64,000 nucleotides of DNA, taken from NCBI GenBank assembly GCA_023407575.1, contig JAEYLX010000067.1:272015-336014 (forward strand). Reading direction: 5' to 3'. Below are positions 44,103 through 51,629 of this stretch, piece after piece. The notes beneath the pieces were generated by a model, which was not told the DNA's origin, searched no databases, and worked only from the letters and a program-made list of their open reading frames with translations. How positions within the stretch are numbered: the first letter of the stretch is position 1; the number at the start of each line of letters is the position of its first letter. The DNA comes from Bacillota bacterium (GTDB lineage: Bacteria > Bacillota > Clostridia > Lachnospirales > Lachnospiraceae). The position numbers and the translations under genes were made by a program.

Positions 44103-45158
44103 CTACATTTCCTTCATCTTTGGATCGAACGCATCTCTTAAACCATCTGCCATCATATTAAAGCTAAGCATAATAATTGCCAGTACCACTACCGGGAATA
44201 CAATCATATAGGGATGTGTTGTAAAAGATTTAAAGGCATCACTTATTAAGGAACCAAGAGAAGCTAAAGGTGCCGGCACGCCAAGTCCGATAAAGGCAAG
44301 GAAGGCTTCTGTAAAGATTGCATTTGGAATAGAGAACATGGACATAACAATTAATTGTCCAAATATATTAGGAAGAATTTCTTTGAATATGATAAAGAAA
44401 TTTCTTGCTCCTAAGGTTTTAGATGCCAGAATAAATTCCTGCTCCTTTAATTTTAGTACCTGAGCACGAGCAATTCGACTCATTCCAATCCAACCAGTAA
44501 TTGCTAAAGCAAGGGTTATTGTGACCAGCCCCGGTTTAAATACTAATATTAACAGGGTTACAATAACCAGCGTGGGTATACCATTTAAAATCTCCGAGAA
44601 ACGCTGAAGAATCATATCCACTTTACCGCCGAAATAACCGGAGATGAGTCCATATATCATACCAAAACACATATCAACAATAACAGCAACAAGTGCTATA
44701 TATAAGGAAATTCTCGTTCCGGTCCAGGTTCTGGTGAAGATGTCACGTCCAAGTACGTCCGTACCAAACCAATAATAAATTTTTTCAAGTCCTGTGGTAA
44801 CAGTTGGATCTTCTGAAACATATTTATTTTGAACGATGTTACCAGTCGAGGTATGCATTTTTTCAGAGCCATCAAAAATCCCCAGATTTTCAACTCCTTG
44901 AATTCTTGGTGCTAAATTCTGATGGGCTATGATTTGGGACTGATAGGTGTGTTCTGTCATATTTGGGCCAATCAAAGCCATTAATAGAACTAATATGATA
45001 AAAATCAGACCAACTACTGCTCCTTTATTCTTTTTAAAACGTGAGAATATATCGCTCCAATAAGACTTACTAGCATAAATCTCATCAACATATGCTATCT
45101 TGTCAGCACCAACAAAGGTAAAATCTTTAGCTGTTAATTGTCTTTTATTATCACTCAT
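44103..45158 (-). CDS. oppC: Oligopeptide ABC transporter permease OppC-like
   Basis: A 351-aa permease with an N-terminal cytoplasmic segment, a first helix at about 40-60, a long extracytoplasmic loop, then five helices with the coupling EAA motif near REILPNIFGQLIVMSMFSIP. The BPD_transp_1 fold and DVLGRDIFTRTWTGTRISL identify the DppC/OppC subfamily. ATG 45158 has AAAGGAG seven nt upstream and overlaps the oppB stop by 8 nt, so translation is coupled. Substrate is oligopeptide by family inference. Confidence 0.93.
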   Translation of the reverse strand: MSDNKRQLTAKDFTFVGADKIAYVDEIYASKSYWSDIFSRFKKNKGAVVGLIFIILVLLMALIGPNMTEHTYQSQIIAHQNLAPRIQGVENLGIFDGSEKMHTSTGNIVQNKYVSEDPTVTTGLEKIYYWFGTDVLGRDIFTRTWTGTRISLYIALVAVIVDMCFGMIYGLISGYFGGKVDMILQRFSEILNGIPTLVIVTLLILVFKPGLVTITLALAITGWIGMSRIARAQVLKLKEQEFILASKTLGARNFFIIFKEILPNIFGQLIVMSMFSIPNAIFTEAFLAFIGLGVPAPLASLGSLISDAFKSFTTHPYMIVFPVVVLAIIMLSFNMMADGLRDAFDPKMKEM

Positions 45159-46092
45159 GCTGATTCTCCTTTGCAAGTCTTATTCTTGGATCAATGATAC
45201 CATATAAAATATCTACTACTAACATAATACCGATATACATAACACTATAGATAAAGGTTAAGGCAATAACCACATTGTAATCATTGGATTGAATTGCAGA
45301 TACCAATAAACTGCCGATTCCAGGGATAGAAAAAAGCTTCTCAATTACCAAACTTCCTGTCATTAAACCAACTACCAGAGGAGCAAGTACCGTAATAACT
45401 GGAATTAATGCATTTCTAAGTGCATGCTTGAAAATCAAGGAAAAGCTGTTGATGCCTTTACTTTCTGCTAAAAGCATGTAATCAGAACCTAATACTTCCA
45501 GTAATTCTGTTCTGGTAAATCGCGCAACCGTAGCAATGGTAAACATACAGAGTGAAATAGTCGGAAGCACTGATGAATAGAAGGGTGCTTCTGCTCGATA
45601 CAATAACGGAAACCATTTCAACTCAAAACCCATGCTATAAATTAAAATCATAGCAAATACATAGGACGGTAAGCTGACACCTAATACTGAAATTATAGTG
45701 GTAATGGTGTCATAAATTGTATTGTGCTTTAAGGCTGCAATAATTCCTAATATCAATCCTATTAAGGTTCCGATTAAGATTGCCTGTCCACCAATTCTCA
45801 GGGAAATTGGCAATCTGCTTTCTAATAAAACAGTGATCGGTGTATTCTTAGAAATGGTATAGGAAACTCCAAAATCACCGGAAAGCATTGCTTGTATGTA
45901 GTGAAAAAAGCGTATAATAATAGGCTGATCCAGTCCATATTTTGCATTTAGGAGGGCTTTCTGAGCCTCATTTAATTTCTCGTCGTTAAAGGGTGAGCCA
46001 GGCATAAATTCTAACATTAGAAACAATACCAGTAAAATTACAAGTAAGGTTAAGATAGAAATTCCCAATCTCTTTAAAATATATTTTCTCAC
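45151..46092 (-). CDS. oppB: Oligopeptide ABC transporter permease OppB-like
   Basis: A 313-aa permease of the DppB/OppB type with six helices. The N-terminal helix (about 8-29) is followed by MPGSPF, LNAKYGLDQPIIIRFFHY and GDFGVSYT, all typical of the family. The coupling segment is FKHALRNALIPVITVLAP and is followed by GSLVIEKLFSIPGIGSLLV. The gene follows oppA across a hairpin-bearing gap of 128 nt and overlaps oppC by 8 nt. Confidence 0.94.
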   Translation of the reverse strand: MRKYILKRLGISILTLLVILLVLFLMLEFMPGSPFNDEKLNEAQKALLNAKYGLDQPIIIRFFHYIQAMLSGDFGVSYTISKNTPITVLLESRLPISLRIGGQAILIGTLIGLILGIIAALKHNTIYDTITTIISVLGVSLPSYVFAMILIYSMGFELKWFPLLYRAEAPFYSSVLPTISLCMFTIATVARFTRTELLEVLGSDYMLLAESKGINSFSLIFKHALRNALIPVITVLAPLVVGLMTGSLVIEKLFSIPGIGSLLVSAIQSNDYNVVIALTFIYSVMYIGIMLVVDILYGIIDPRIRLAKENQHE

Positions 46093-46148
46093 AAATTCAC
46101 GCTCCTTACCATATCTGACACCTACAACTTAGTGAGTATCTTTATCGT

Positions 46149-46199
46149 GAAGAAAGACGCTGTCACCTGTGATACCCACGCCTGACAGCGCCAAACTTC
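46149..46199 (-). other. Intercistronic hairpin between oppA and oppB
   Basis: CGCTGTCA (46158-46165) pairs exactly with TGACAGCG (46183-46190), with outer GAAG/CTTC pairs extending the stem. There is no T-run. It is placed 22 nt after the oppA stop, like the hairpin after the ChvE-like gene. Confidence 0.6.
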
Positions 46200-46220
46200 T
46201 ACTATATGGTTTATTTGTAT

Positions 46221-47915
46221 TTAGTTCTTTGTTGCATTTTTATATATTCTATTAATACCAACGGAGTGGAATTCTATGCCTGCAACACCAGTCTTAATCA
46301 TAACTGCATCACCTTTTTGGTATACAGGTAAAATTACTGCGTTATCCATAGCAATTTTCTCTGCTTCCTTTAATGCTTCCCATCTTGCTGTAACATCTAG
46401 AGCAAGCTCACCATTCTTAGCTGATGCAATGATTGCATCATAATCAGCATTTGACCAGTAACCATAGTTATTAGGGCTACCTGTGGTCCACATATCTAAG
46501 TAGGTCATAGGATCTGCATAATCAGGACCCCAACGAGTTAAACCAAGTTCAAACTCACCAGCCTGCATTCTTTCAACACGGTTTTTCTTAGGCATTGTTT
46601 CAATATTAATTGTGATACCAGGAAGTGTAGTTTCAACTTCACCCTTGATAAACTGTGCAACATTCATAGCAGATTCTGTATCCTCTACAATCATTGTGTA
46701 AGTCAACTCTGTTTTACCGAGTTCTGTCTTTGCTGTTTCCCAATATGCAAGAGCCTGAGCTTTATCTGCAGTAAAATATGTACCTGCTGTTTCACGATAA
46801 TCCTTACCATCAGGACCTGTTGCTAATTTGGTAGGAACTGCAAAGTCTGCTACGATAGAACCATCTTTTAAAATACTATTAACTACAGCAGCTTTGTCAT
46901 AAGCAAGCGCAAGGGCTTTACGAAGATTAACATTTTCAAGACCTGCAACCTCCTGATTAGGGGAAATATACCACAGATAACCAGCCATAATATTGGTGAA
47001 TTCTGGATCTGCCTGGAACTGCTCTACCTGCTCACCAGAAAGTGTGGCTACATCTAAGTCACCATTCTCGTAAGAAAGCATTGCCTGCTGTGAATCTTTA
47101 ATAACCTGATATTGAATACCACTAAGAGCAACTTTACTTGCATCCCAATAGGTTTCACTCTTAGTTAATGTAATTGCAGTAGCAGCTGGTTCATAAGCAG
47201 TAATTGCAAATGGTCCATTGCTAATTACAGTATCAGGGGACGTACCAAAGGTATCGCCTTTCTCTGTAAAGAAGGCTTCATTTACTGGCAAGAAAGAAGG
47301 GAATGCCAATAAGGATTCAAAGAATGGAACTGGAACAGTTAGTGTTACTACCAAGGTCTTATCATCCTGTGCGGTTACTCCAAGCTGGTCAACTGGTGTT
47401 TCACCAGCGGTAATGGAAGCAGCATTTGTAATACAAGCAATATCTGCGATAAAGGAATATTCACTGGCTACTGCCGGATCAACAAGTCTTCTCCAAGCAA
47501 ATACGAAGTCATTTGCAGTTACTGGAGTACCATTGGACCACTTAGCATCTCTTAAAGTAAAGGTATAAGTTAAACCATCTTCACTTTTATCAACTTTTTC
47601 CGCCATTGCAAGAATAGGTGTACCCGCAGCATCTACAGAATATAAACCTTCTGTGGTTGCAGCGATTACTTCAAAGGATGTACCATCTGTTGCAATTTGT
47701 GGATCTAAAGAAGCAACCTCAACGTCGAACTGAACGTTTAATACTTTGCCTCCTGTTGCTGTGCCATCCTTACCTGTATCTCCCTCTGAAGCTGGGGTAT
47801 CTGTACCTGTAGGTTCATTATTCTTAGAATCATTTGATTCTTTTCCGCAGGCTGCCAGCGATAATACTAACATAATTGCTAGCATCAGAGCAAAAATTTT
47901 ACTTATTTTCTTCAT
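46221..47915 (-). CDS. oppA: Oligopeptide-binding lipoprotein OppA-like
   Basis: A 564-aa solute-binding protein of the SBP_bac_5 family. The leader ends in the lipobox LAAC (Cys23). An acidic, Gly/Thr-rich linker follows, then the large two-lobed domain with LDPQIATDGTSFEVIAATTEGL, FTLRDAKWSNGTPVTANDFVFAWRR and LRKALALAYDKAAVVNSIL, the diagnostic peptide-binding blocks. It captures peptides outside the membrane for OppBCDF. GAGGAGGAG precedes the ATG. First gene of the opp operon. Confidence 0.95.
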   Translation of the reverse strand: MKKISKIFALMLAIMLVLSLAACGKESNDSKNNEPTGTDTPASEGDTGKDGTATGGKVLNVQFDVEVASLDPQIATDGTSFEVIAATTEGLYSVDAAGTPILAMAEKVDKSEDGLTYTFTLRDAKWSNGTPVTANDFVFAWRRLVDPAVASEYSFIADIACITNAASITAGETPVDQLGVTAQDDKTLVVTLTVPVPFFESLLAFPSFLPVNEAFFTEKGDTFGTSPDTVISNGPFAITAYEPAATAITLTKSETYWDASKVALSGIQYQVIKDSQQAMLSYENGDLDVATLSGEQVEQFQADPEFTNIMAGYLWYISPNQEVAGLENVNLRKALALAYDKAAVVNSILKDGSIVADFAVPTKLATGPDGKDYRETAGTYFTADKAQALAYWETAKTELGKTELTYTMIVEDTESAMNVAQFIKGEVETTLPGITINIETMPKKNRVERMQAGEFELGLTRWGPDYADPMTYLDMWTTGSPNNYGYWSNADYDAIIASAKNGELALDVTARWEALKEAEKIAMDNAVILPVYQKGDAVMIKTGVAGIEFHSVGINRIYKNATKN

Positions 47916-48107
47916 AAATCTCCTCCTCTATGTATCCTTATAAAATTGGGTAGACTACCAATTTAACACCTTATTAATTTAGTGCAGTAAAGTGTTTTGA
48001 TAAAAAAATATGGCCAAAAATTATTTGTATTTTTGACCACATTGTCTTATGCCTAACCATAAGTTATTATAGACAGCAACCTAATGCTTTGTCAATACTT
48101 TTATTTC

Positions 48108-48147
48108 ATCGGTTTAAAGTATCAATCTAATGATACTTTAAACCGAT
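48108..48147. repeat. Perfect 17-bp inverted repeat upstream of oppA
   Basis: ATCGGTTTAAAGTATCA (48108-48124) and TGATACTTTAAACCGAT (48131-48147) are exact complements with a 6-nt loop. There is no T-run on either side. It is about 190 nt upstream of oppA, so it may be an operator or a minor structural RNA. Confidence 0.7.
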
Positions 48148-48203
48148 ACTTTGGCAATGCTTCAACGGAATATAAAAGGATAACCTCCTACCAAACTATA
48201 GAA

Positions 48204-48260
48204 AAGAACCAACAACTTTTTTCTCTACAAGGAATGTAAAGTTACAAGTTGTTGGTTCTT
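48204..48260 (-). terminator. Terminator of the ferritin-like gene
   Basis: AAGAACCAACAACTT and AAGTTGTTGGTTCTT pair perfectly (15 bp) around a 27-nt loop and are followed on the minus strand by TTTTC. It lies 27 nt after the stop. Confidence 0.85.
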
Positions 48261-48286
48261 GGTTAATTTATATTATTCTGTTTGTC

Positions 48287-48760
48287 TTAATATTCTTCTC
48301 GAATACCAAATTCTGCTGACTCAACCCATTCCTCTGGTCTGGATAACATAATAACTAAGTCCTCAAATAATTTCATGTGCTGCTGTTCCTGATGAATTAA
48401 AAATGTATATAACTTTTGATTAACTGGCTCAGTAGTTTTAGTTAATAAATCAAAATATAAATGGATGCTTTTTTCTTCCAAGCCATATGCGATGCGATAA
48501 ACATCAAGTTGCTTTTCCTTGTTCTGCGGTATGCTTTCCAAATCAGAAAAGACATTCTTTAAATCCATCAACGTACTATCCTGATAAGTGACTGTTTCAG
48601 AATTCTTTCTTCTTACCAATAAGTCATAATGTGACTGTTCTTCTTTCGCCAGAAATAAAAATACCTTTTCTAACTCATTTCCCTTGTTTAACTCAGCTTG
48701 TTCAAGGTAGTAATCGTGACCATCCTTTTCCATTGCAATTGCATAATCAATTGTGTTCAT
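48287..48760 (-). CDS. Rubrerythrin-like ferritin-family diiron protein
   Basis: A 157-aa four-helix-bundle protein. Two ExxH motifs, EEQSH (about 40-44) and EQQHM (about 124-128), and glutamates in MEKDGHDYYLEQAE and YGLEEKSIHLYF supply the six ligands of a diiron site. It lacks the C-terminal rubredoxin domain of true rubrerythrin. Such proteins reduce peroxide or handle iron in anaerobes. AAGGAGG precedes the ATG at 48760. It is probably a single-gene unit. Confidence 0.85.
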   Translation of the reverse strand: MNTIDYAIAMEKDGHDYYLEQAELNKGNELEKVFLFLAKEEQSHYDLLVRRKNSETVTYQDSTLMDLKNVFSDLESIPQNKEKQLDVYRIAYGLEEKSIHLYFDLLTKTTEPVNQKLYTFLIHQEQQHMKLFEDLVIMLSRPEEWVESAEFGIREEY

Positions 48761-48848
48761 TATTAACCTCCTTATTTGTACTTAAATAAGATATATTAAG
48801 CTTTGTGTACTGCTAAAAGTTAATTTTATATCTTAAAGCAGTAGGGCA

Positions 48849-49328
48849 TTACTTATGATAGGGCTGATTATTTATAATTCTATAGGCACGGTAAATTTGC
48901 TCTAATAAAATCATTCTCATTAACTGGTGTGGAAATGTCATCTTGGAAAAACTCAATTTATAATCCGCTCTTTTTAACACCTCTGGTGATAAACCTAACG
49001 AGCCTCCTATTATAAAACTAATATGACTTTGTCCCGATACCCCTAAAGACTCTATTTTCTCTGCTAGTTCCTCCGATGCCAACATAGCTCCCTCAATTGC
49101 TAACGCAATTACATAGGAATCATCTTTTAAAGCTTTCCGTATTCTCTCGCCTTCTTTTTTTCTAATAATGTCTTCCATTGCAGCGGATGCCTGGTCCGGT
49201 GTTTTCTCATCCTGAAGTTCTATAACATCCAATGCACAGTAGCGACTTAACCTTTTTGCATATTCTTCAACACCTAAGGAAAGATATTTTTCCTTCAGTT
49301 TACCCACACAGATTAGCGTTATCTTCAT
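48849..49328 (-). CDS. rlmH: 23S rRNA pseudouridine-1915 N3-methyltransferase
   Basis: A 159-aa SPOUT methyltransferase that modifies helix 69 of 23S rRNA on assembled ribosomes. It has ICVGKLKEKYL (about 6-16), the SAM-binding FIIGGSLGLSPEVL (about 104-117) and the C-terminal FPHQLMRMILLEQIYRAYRI followed by NQPYHK, which is diagnostic. Full length. The start ATG at 49328 lies inside the end of the phosphatase gene (29-nt overlap), indicating coupled expression. Confidence 0.97.
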   Translation of the reverse strand: MKITLICVGKLKEKYLSLGVEEYAKRLSRYCALDVIELQDEKTPDQASAAMEDIIRKKEGERIRKALKDDSYVIALAIEGAMLASEELAEKIESLGVSGQSHISFIIGGSLGLSPEVLKRADYKLSFSKMTFPHQLMRMILLEQIYRAYRIINNQPYHK

Positions 49329-49884
49329 TGTCCCTTATTACCTCTGGTTCTTCTCTTAAATATTCATATAACACACCATTTTTAACTAACTTTAGCTTCT
49401 CCCCCAAAAATCCACGCTTACGCAATTCCTTCTGAAAATTATAGAGCATAAAACCATGAAAGACAATTAATACATTCTCCTTCGACCAATCAATTCGGTC
49501 TAGGAAATCATTAATTCTTTTTTTGGTCTGGCTTCTGGTTTCGGGCTGGCTCTTGGATTTAAAAAACCAAGCAAGTCTTCCACAAACATGCCAAACTTCA
49601 AAGGGTAATCTTATCTTATCTGTATGAATAAAAGGTGCATTATCAACTTCTCTTAGTAGCTTATCTATCTTAAGGTTACCACTATAAACCTCTTTTGCAG
49701 TTGTAATTGCTCTTGGCAGGTCACTTGCATAGCAGATATCCCATTCTATATCATACATATCGACTTTTTTCTTAATTACTTTTGACACTTCATACTTTTC
49801 AGACCATTCACGAAATTCACTGGATGTCATCATTTTCGCATGCGGGCAGTTCACTTTAAAATGTCGTAATAAACCTATTCTCAT
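49300..49884 (-). CDS. Histidine phosphatase family protein with RHF variant motif
   Basis: A 194-aa protein of the phosphoglycerate mutase-like fold. The catalytic motif reads LLRHFKVN instead of the usual RHG, but the His is kept. Other parts are YASDLPRAITTAKEV, LREVDNAPF with the acid Glu, and VLIVFHGFML with the second His. The function is unknown. The start is ATG 49884, six nt from GGAG; an ATG four codons earlier lies on the ribosome site. It overlaps rlmH at its 3' end. Confidence 0.8.
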   Translation of the reverse strand: MRIGLLRHFKVNCPHAKMMTSSEFREWSEKYEVSKVIKKKVDMYDIEWDICYASDLPRAITTAKEVYSGNLKIDKLLREVDNAPFIHTDKIRLPFEVWHVCGRLAWFFKSKSQPETRSQTKKRINDFLDRIDWSKENVLIVFHGFMLYNFQKELRKRGFLGEKLKLVKNGVLYEYLREEPEVIRDNEDNANLCG

Positions 49885-49896
49885 AACCTTCTCCAT

Positions 49897-50349
49897 TTCT
49901 TATTACTTAGTAAATCCCTGGTAGCTGTAAAAATGGAATGTTAATTTTCCAAAAGCAATGGGTTTGTTATCTATTCTATCTTTTTTAGTAAATAAATTCA
50001 AGCAAAAGTAAGTAATAATTCCTATCTATTTTCACCATTCCCTCCACTAATTACCTGCAAACAGGCTTGTTGACCAAAGATACCAGGCATTTCCCCTCTG
50101 CTGTGTTAACACTATACTTGCAAAAGAAGGCTTTCTCCTTAATATCCTATTAAAATTTTTTATGATTAACCGAAACAAAGTATGGTTACAATTATGTGTT
50201 TTTTACATTTATCTACTATTGACATAATTTTGGACCAATTTGTTAACAAAAAGTATTTATTTTATCCATATTTTAATCATATGTTCCCTTTATACTATGA
50301 ATTAGAAAGTGATATATATTCACTCTCCTCCTCCCTACATTATAAATTA
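49897..50349. other. Gene-poor interval
   Basis: About 450 nt with no credible gene. A plus-strand open frame at 50182-50445 has an unlikely Tyr/Ser-rich composition, lacks a ribosome site and runs through a terminator, so I do not call it. I see no promoter I would defend. Confidence 0.4.
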
Positions 50350-50391
50350 AAAAGAGAGTACACATCGCCTAGGCGGTGTGCACTCTCTTTT
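50350..50391 (-). terminator. Terminator downstream of the zinc-ribbon fragment
   Basis: AAAAGAGAGT pairs with ACTCTCTTTT, then CACA/TGTG and CGCC/GGCG inside, with one G-U pair and one mismatch. On the minus strand it ends in five Ts. It lies 20 nt after the stop of the 50412-50498 fragment. Confidence 0.8.
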
Positions 50392-50411
50392 ATACTGTGG
50401 ACAAGATATTT

Positions 50412-50498
50412 TTACTCAAGTTCTGTACCACAGTATGGACAGTAACTCATTCCTATCGCTCCATTCATTGGAAGTATTTTTTTGCAATAGGAGCATCT
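50412..50498 (-). pseudogene. Remnant of a small zinc-ribbon gene
   Basis: A 28-codon frame reading RCSYCKKILPMNGAIGMSYC then PYCGTELE and a stop. It has two CxxC knuckles in correct zinc-ribbon spacing. An in-frame TGA lies immediately upstream, and no start with a ribosome site precedes the first knuckle. Upstream in another frame MCLYCEGFIKRI could be a further piece. The well-formed terminator just downstream indicates that this was a transcribed gene. It resembles the intact zinc-ribbon gene at 40640 in its CxYCKK knuckle. Confidence 0.5.
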
Positions 50499-50657
50499 TC
50501 AATATATAAAAATTATAAAAACCCGTTTCATATTCTTTTAATAAAGCCTTCACAATATAAACACATTTAGATTTTATAATATACCCATAGTCAGTGATAA
50601 AACACTTTCTACTCCCACCCTATTATACGCTATATTACATGGCTCCCCGGCTGTGTA

Positions 50658-50713
50658 ATAGAAAGAAAGACTACACCGAAGGATAAAACCTTATGTGTAG
50701 TCTTTCTTTCTAT
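50658..50713 (-). terminator. Terminator-like hairpin after the secreted duplicated-module gene
   Basis: A perfect 19-bp stem (50658-50676 with 50695-50713), with an inner AAGG/CCTT stem. The Ts on the minus strand are interspersed with Cs inside the stem rather than following it. It lies 142 nt after the stop. Confidence 0.65.
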
Positions 50714-50854
50714 ATTCCTGTATAAAGATCTTTAACGCACTACTTCAAAGGATAGGGTTTTTTCAAGCTGTAGCTAAACTAAGAATTTATATTTCCATTT
50801 GCTATGGGATTATATCTAGTTACTTTCAAACATCAATCGAGCCATAGGAGTATG

Positions 50855-51439
50855 TTAATATATAGTGACAGTTCCGGCGTAATAAACTGTAAAAGAATAG
50901 GAATAAATATTATAGCCCGGATAGCTTGCTACAAAGGTAGAACTTACACTGCTGTAGCCGGTAAATGGAAGGGTACCGCTATAAGTTCCATCATCATAAT
51001 TGTAAGTGGAGTTGGAGATAATTTGCATTATATTTGAGATTACATAATCTGGAACAGAAATTGTATACGGAACGCTGACAGCTACCTCCTTCGTACTTGG
51101 TTGCGAGTAGCTTACTACCGTTCCTGTGTAGGTTACACTAAAGGTATAGTTGTATATTGTCATGTCTGGATATATAGCCACCAGAGTCTGTGTCAAAGAG
51201 CTTCGTCCTGCATATGGGAGAGTTCCTCTGAAGCTCCCGTCATCGTAATTGTAAGAAGTATTTGCGATTGACTGCAATACTTGATTGATTGCAGTATCAG
51301 GTACAGTCACGCTTCGAGGCTCTGTTACAGAAACTATCTTGCTTTCCTCTGCCAAAGCTGTTGAACTATTACCAACAAGTAAAAACAAAAAAGCTAGGAC
51401 AGAGCATAAAACTAATTTAAATCCGACTTTTCTAAACAT
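50855..51439 (-). CDS. Secreted protein with two copies of a 65-residue module
   Basis: A 194-aa exported protein. The signal peptide (about 1-30) ends ALA before EE. The mature chain is almost entirely two repeats, about 44-110 and 123-192. Each runs V-P-D-x-x-I, then NYDDG, GTLP-[YF]-x-G-x-S-S, a YP-x-x-x-IY-x-Y strand and a closing TGTV or AGTV. The repeats are rich in Tyr, Ser and Thr and probably form beta-strand domains. I do not recognise the family; a surface adhesion or matrix role is only a guess. AAAGGAG precedes the ATG at 51439. Confidence 0.75.
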   Translation of the reverse strand: MFRKVGFKLVLCSVLAFLFLLVGNSSTALAEESKIVSVTEPRSVTVPDTAINQVLQSIANTSYNYDDGSFRGTLPYAGRSSLTQTLVAIYPDMTIYNYTFSVTYTGTVVSYSQPSTKEVAVSVPYTISVPDYVISNIMQIISNSTYNYDDGTYSGTLPFTGYSSVSSTFVASYPGYNIYSYSFTVYYAGTVTIY

Positions 51440-51573
51440 AGAATCACTCCTTTACATGGAATAGTAAGCAAATGGAAATCAGATATTTGTGTAAATATCT
51501 ACCAATAATATATTGTAAATTTTCTCCATTGTCAAGATGTCATTGGACAAGTAGGGAATTAACTAATTACACT

Positions 51574-51602
51574 TAAAAAGAACAGGGCTTATGCCCTGTT
51601 CT
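51574..51602 (-). terminator. Terminator of the rex-to-CNNM operon
   Basis: AGAACAGGGC and GCCCTGTTCT pair perfectly around TTAT, followed by five Ts on the minus strand, 27 nt after the stop of the CNNM/CBS gene. Confidence 0.93.
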
Positions 51603-51629
51603 ACTAGGATATCCTAATTTCATTGATGT

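Larger units (their letters stand above)
47916..48286. promoter_or_regulatory. Upstream region of the opp operon
   Basis: About 370 nt without a gene. A TATAAG near 47936-47941 with TTAAAT upstream is a possible promoter. A 17-bp perfect inverted repeat lies at 48108-48147 and the terminator of the ferritin-like gene at 48204-48260. An imperfect hairpin (GGCCAAAAA with TTTTTGACC) lies at about 48012-48038. Confidence 0.45.

Noticed and set aside
50182..50445. An 87-codon plus-strand open frame
   Set aside because: No ribosome binding site, Tyr/Ser-rich low-information composition, and it crosses a terminator hairpin and the antisense of the zinc-ribbon remnant.
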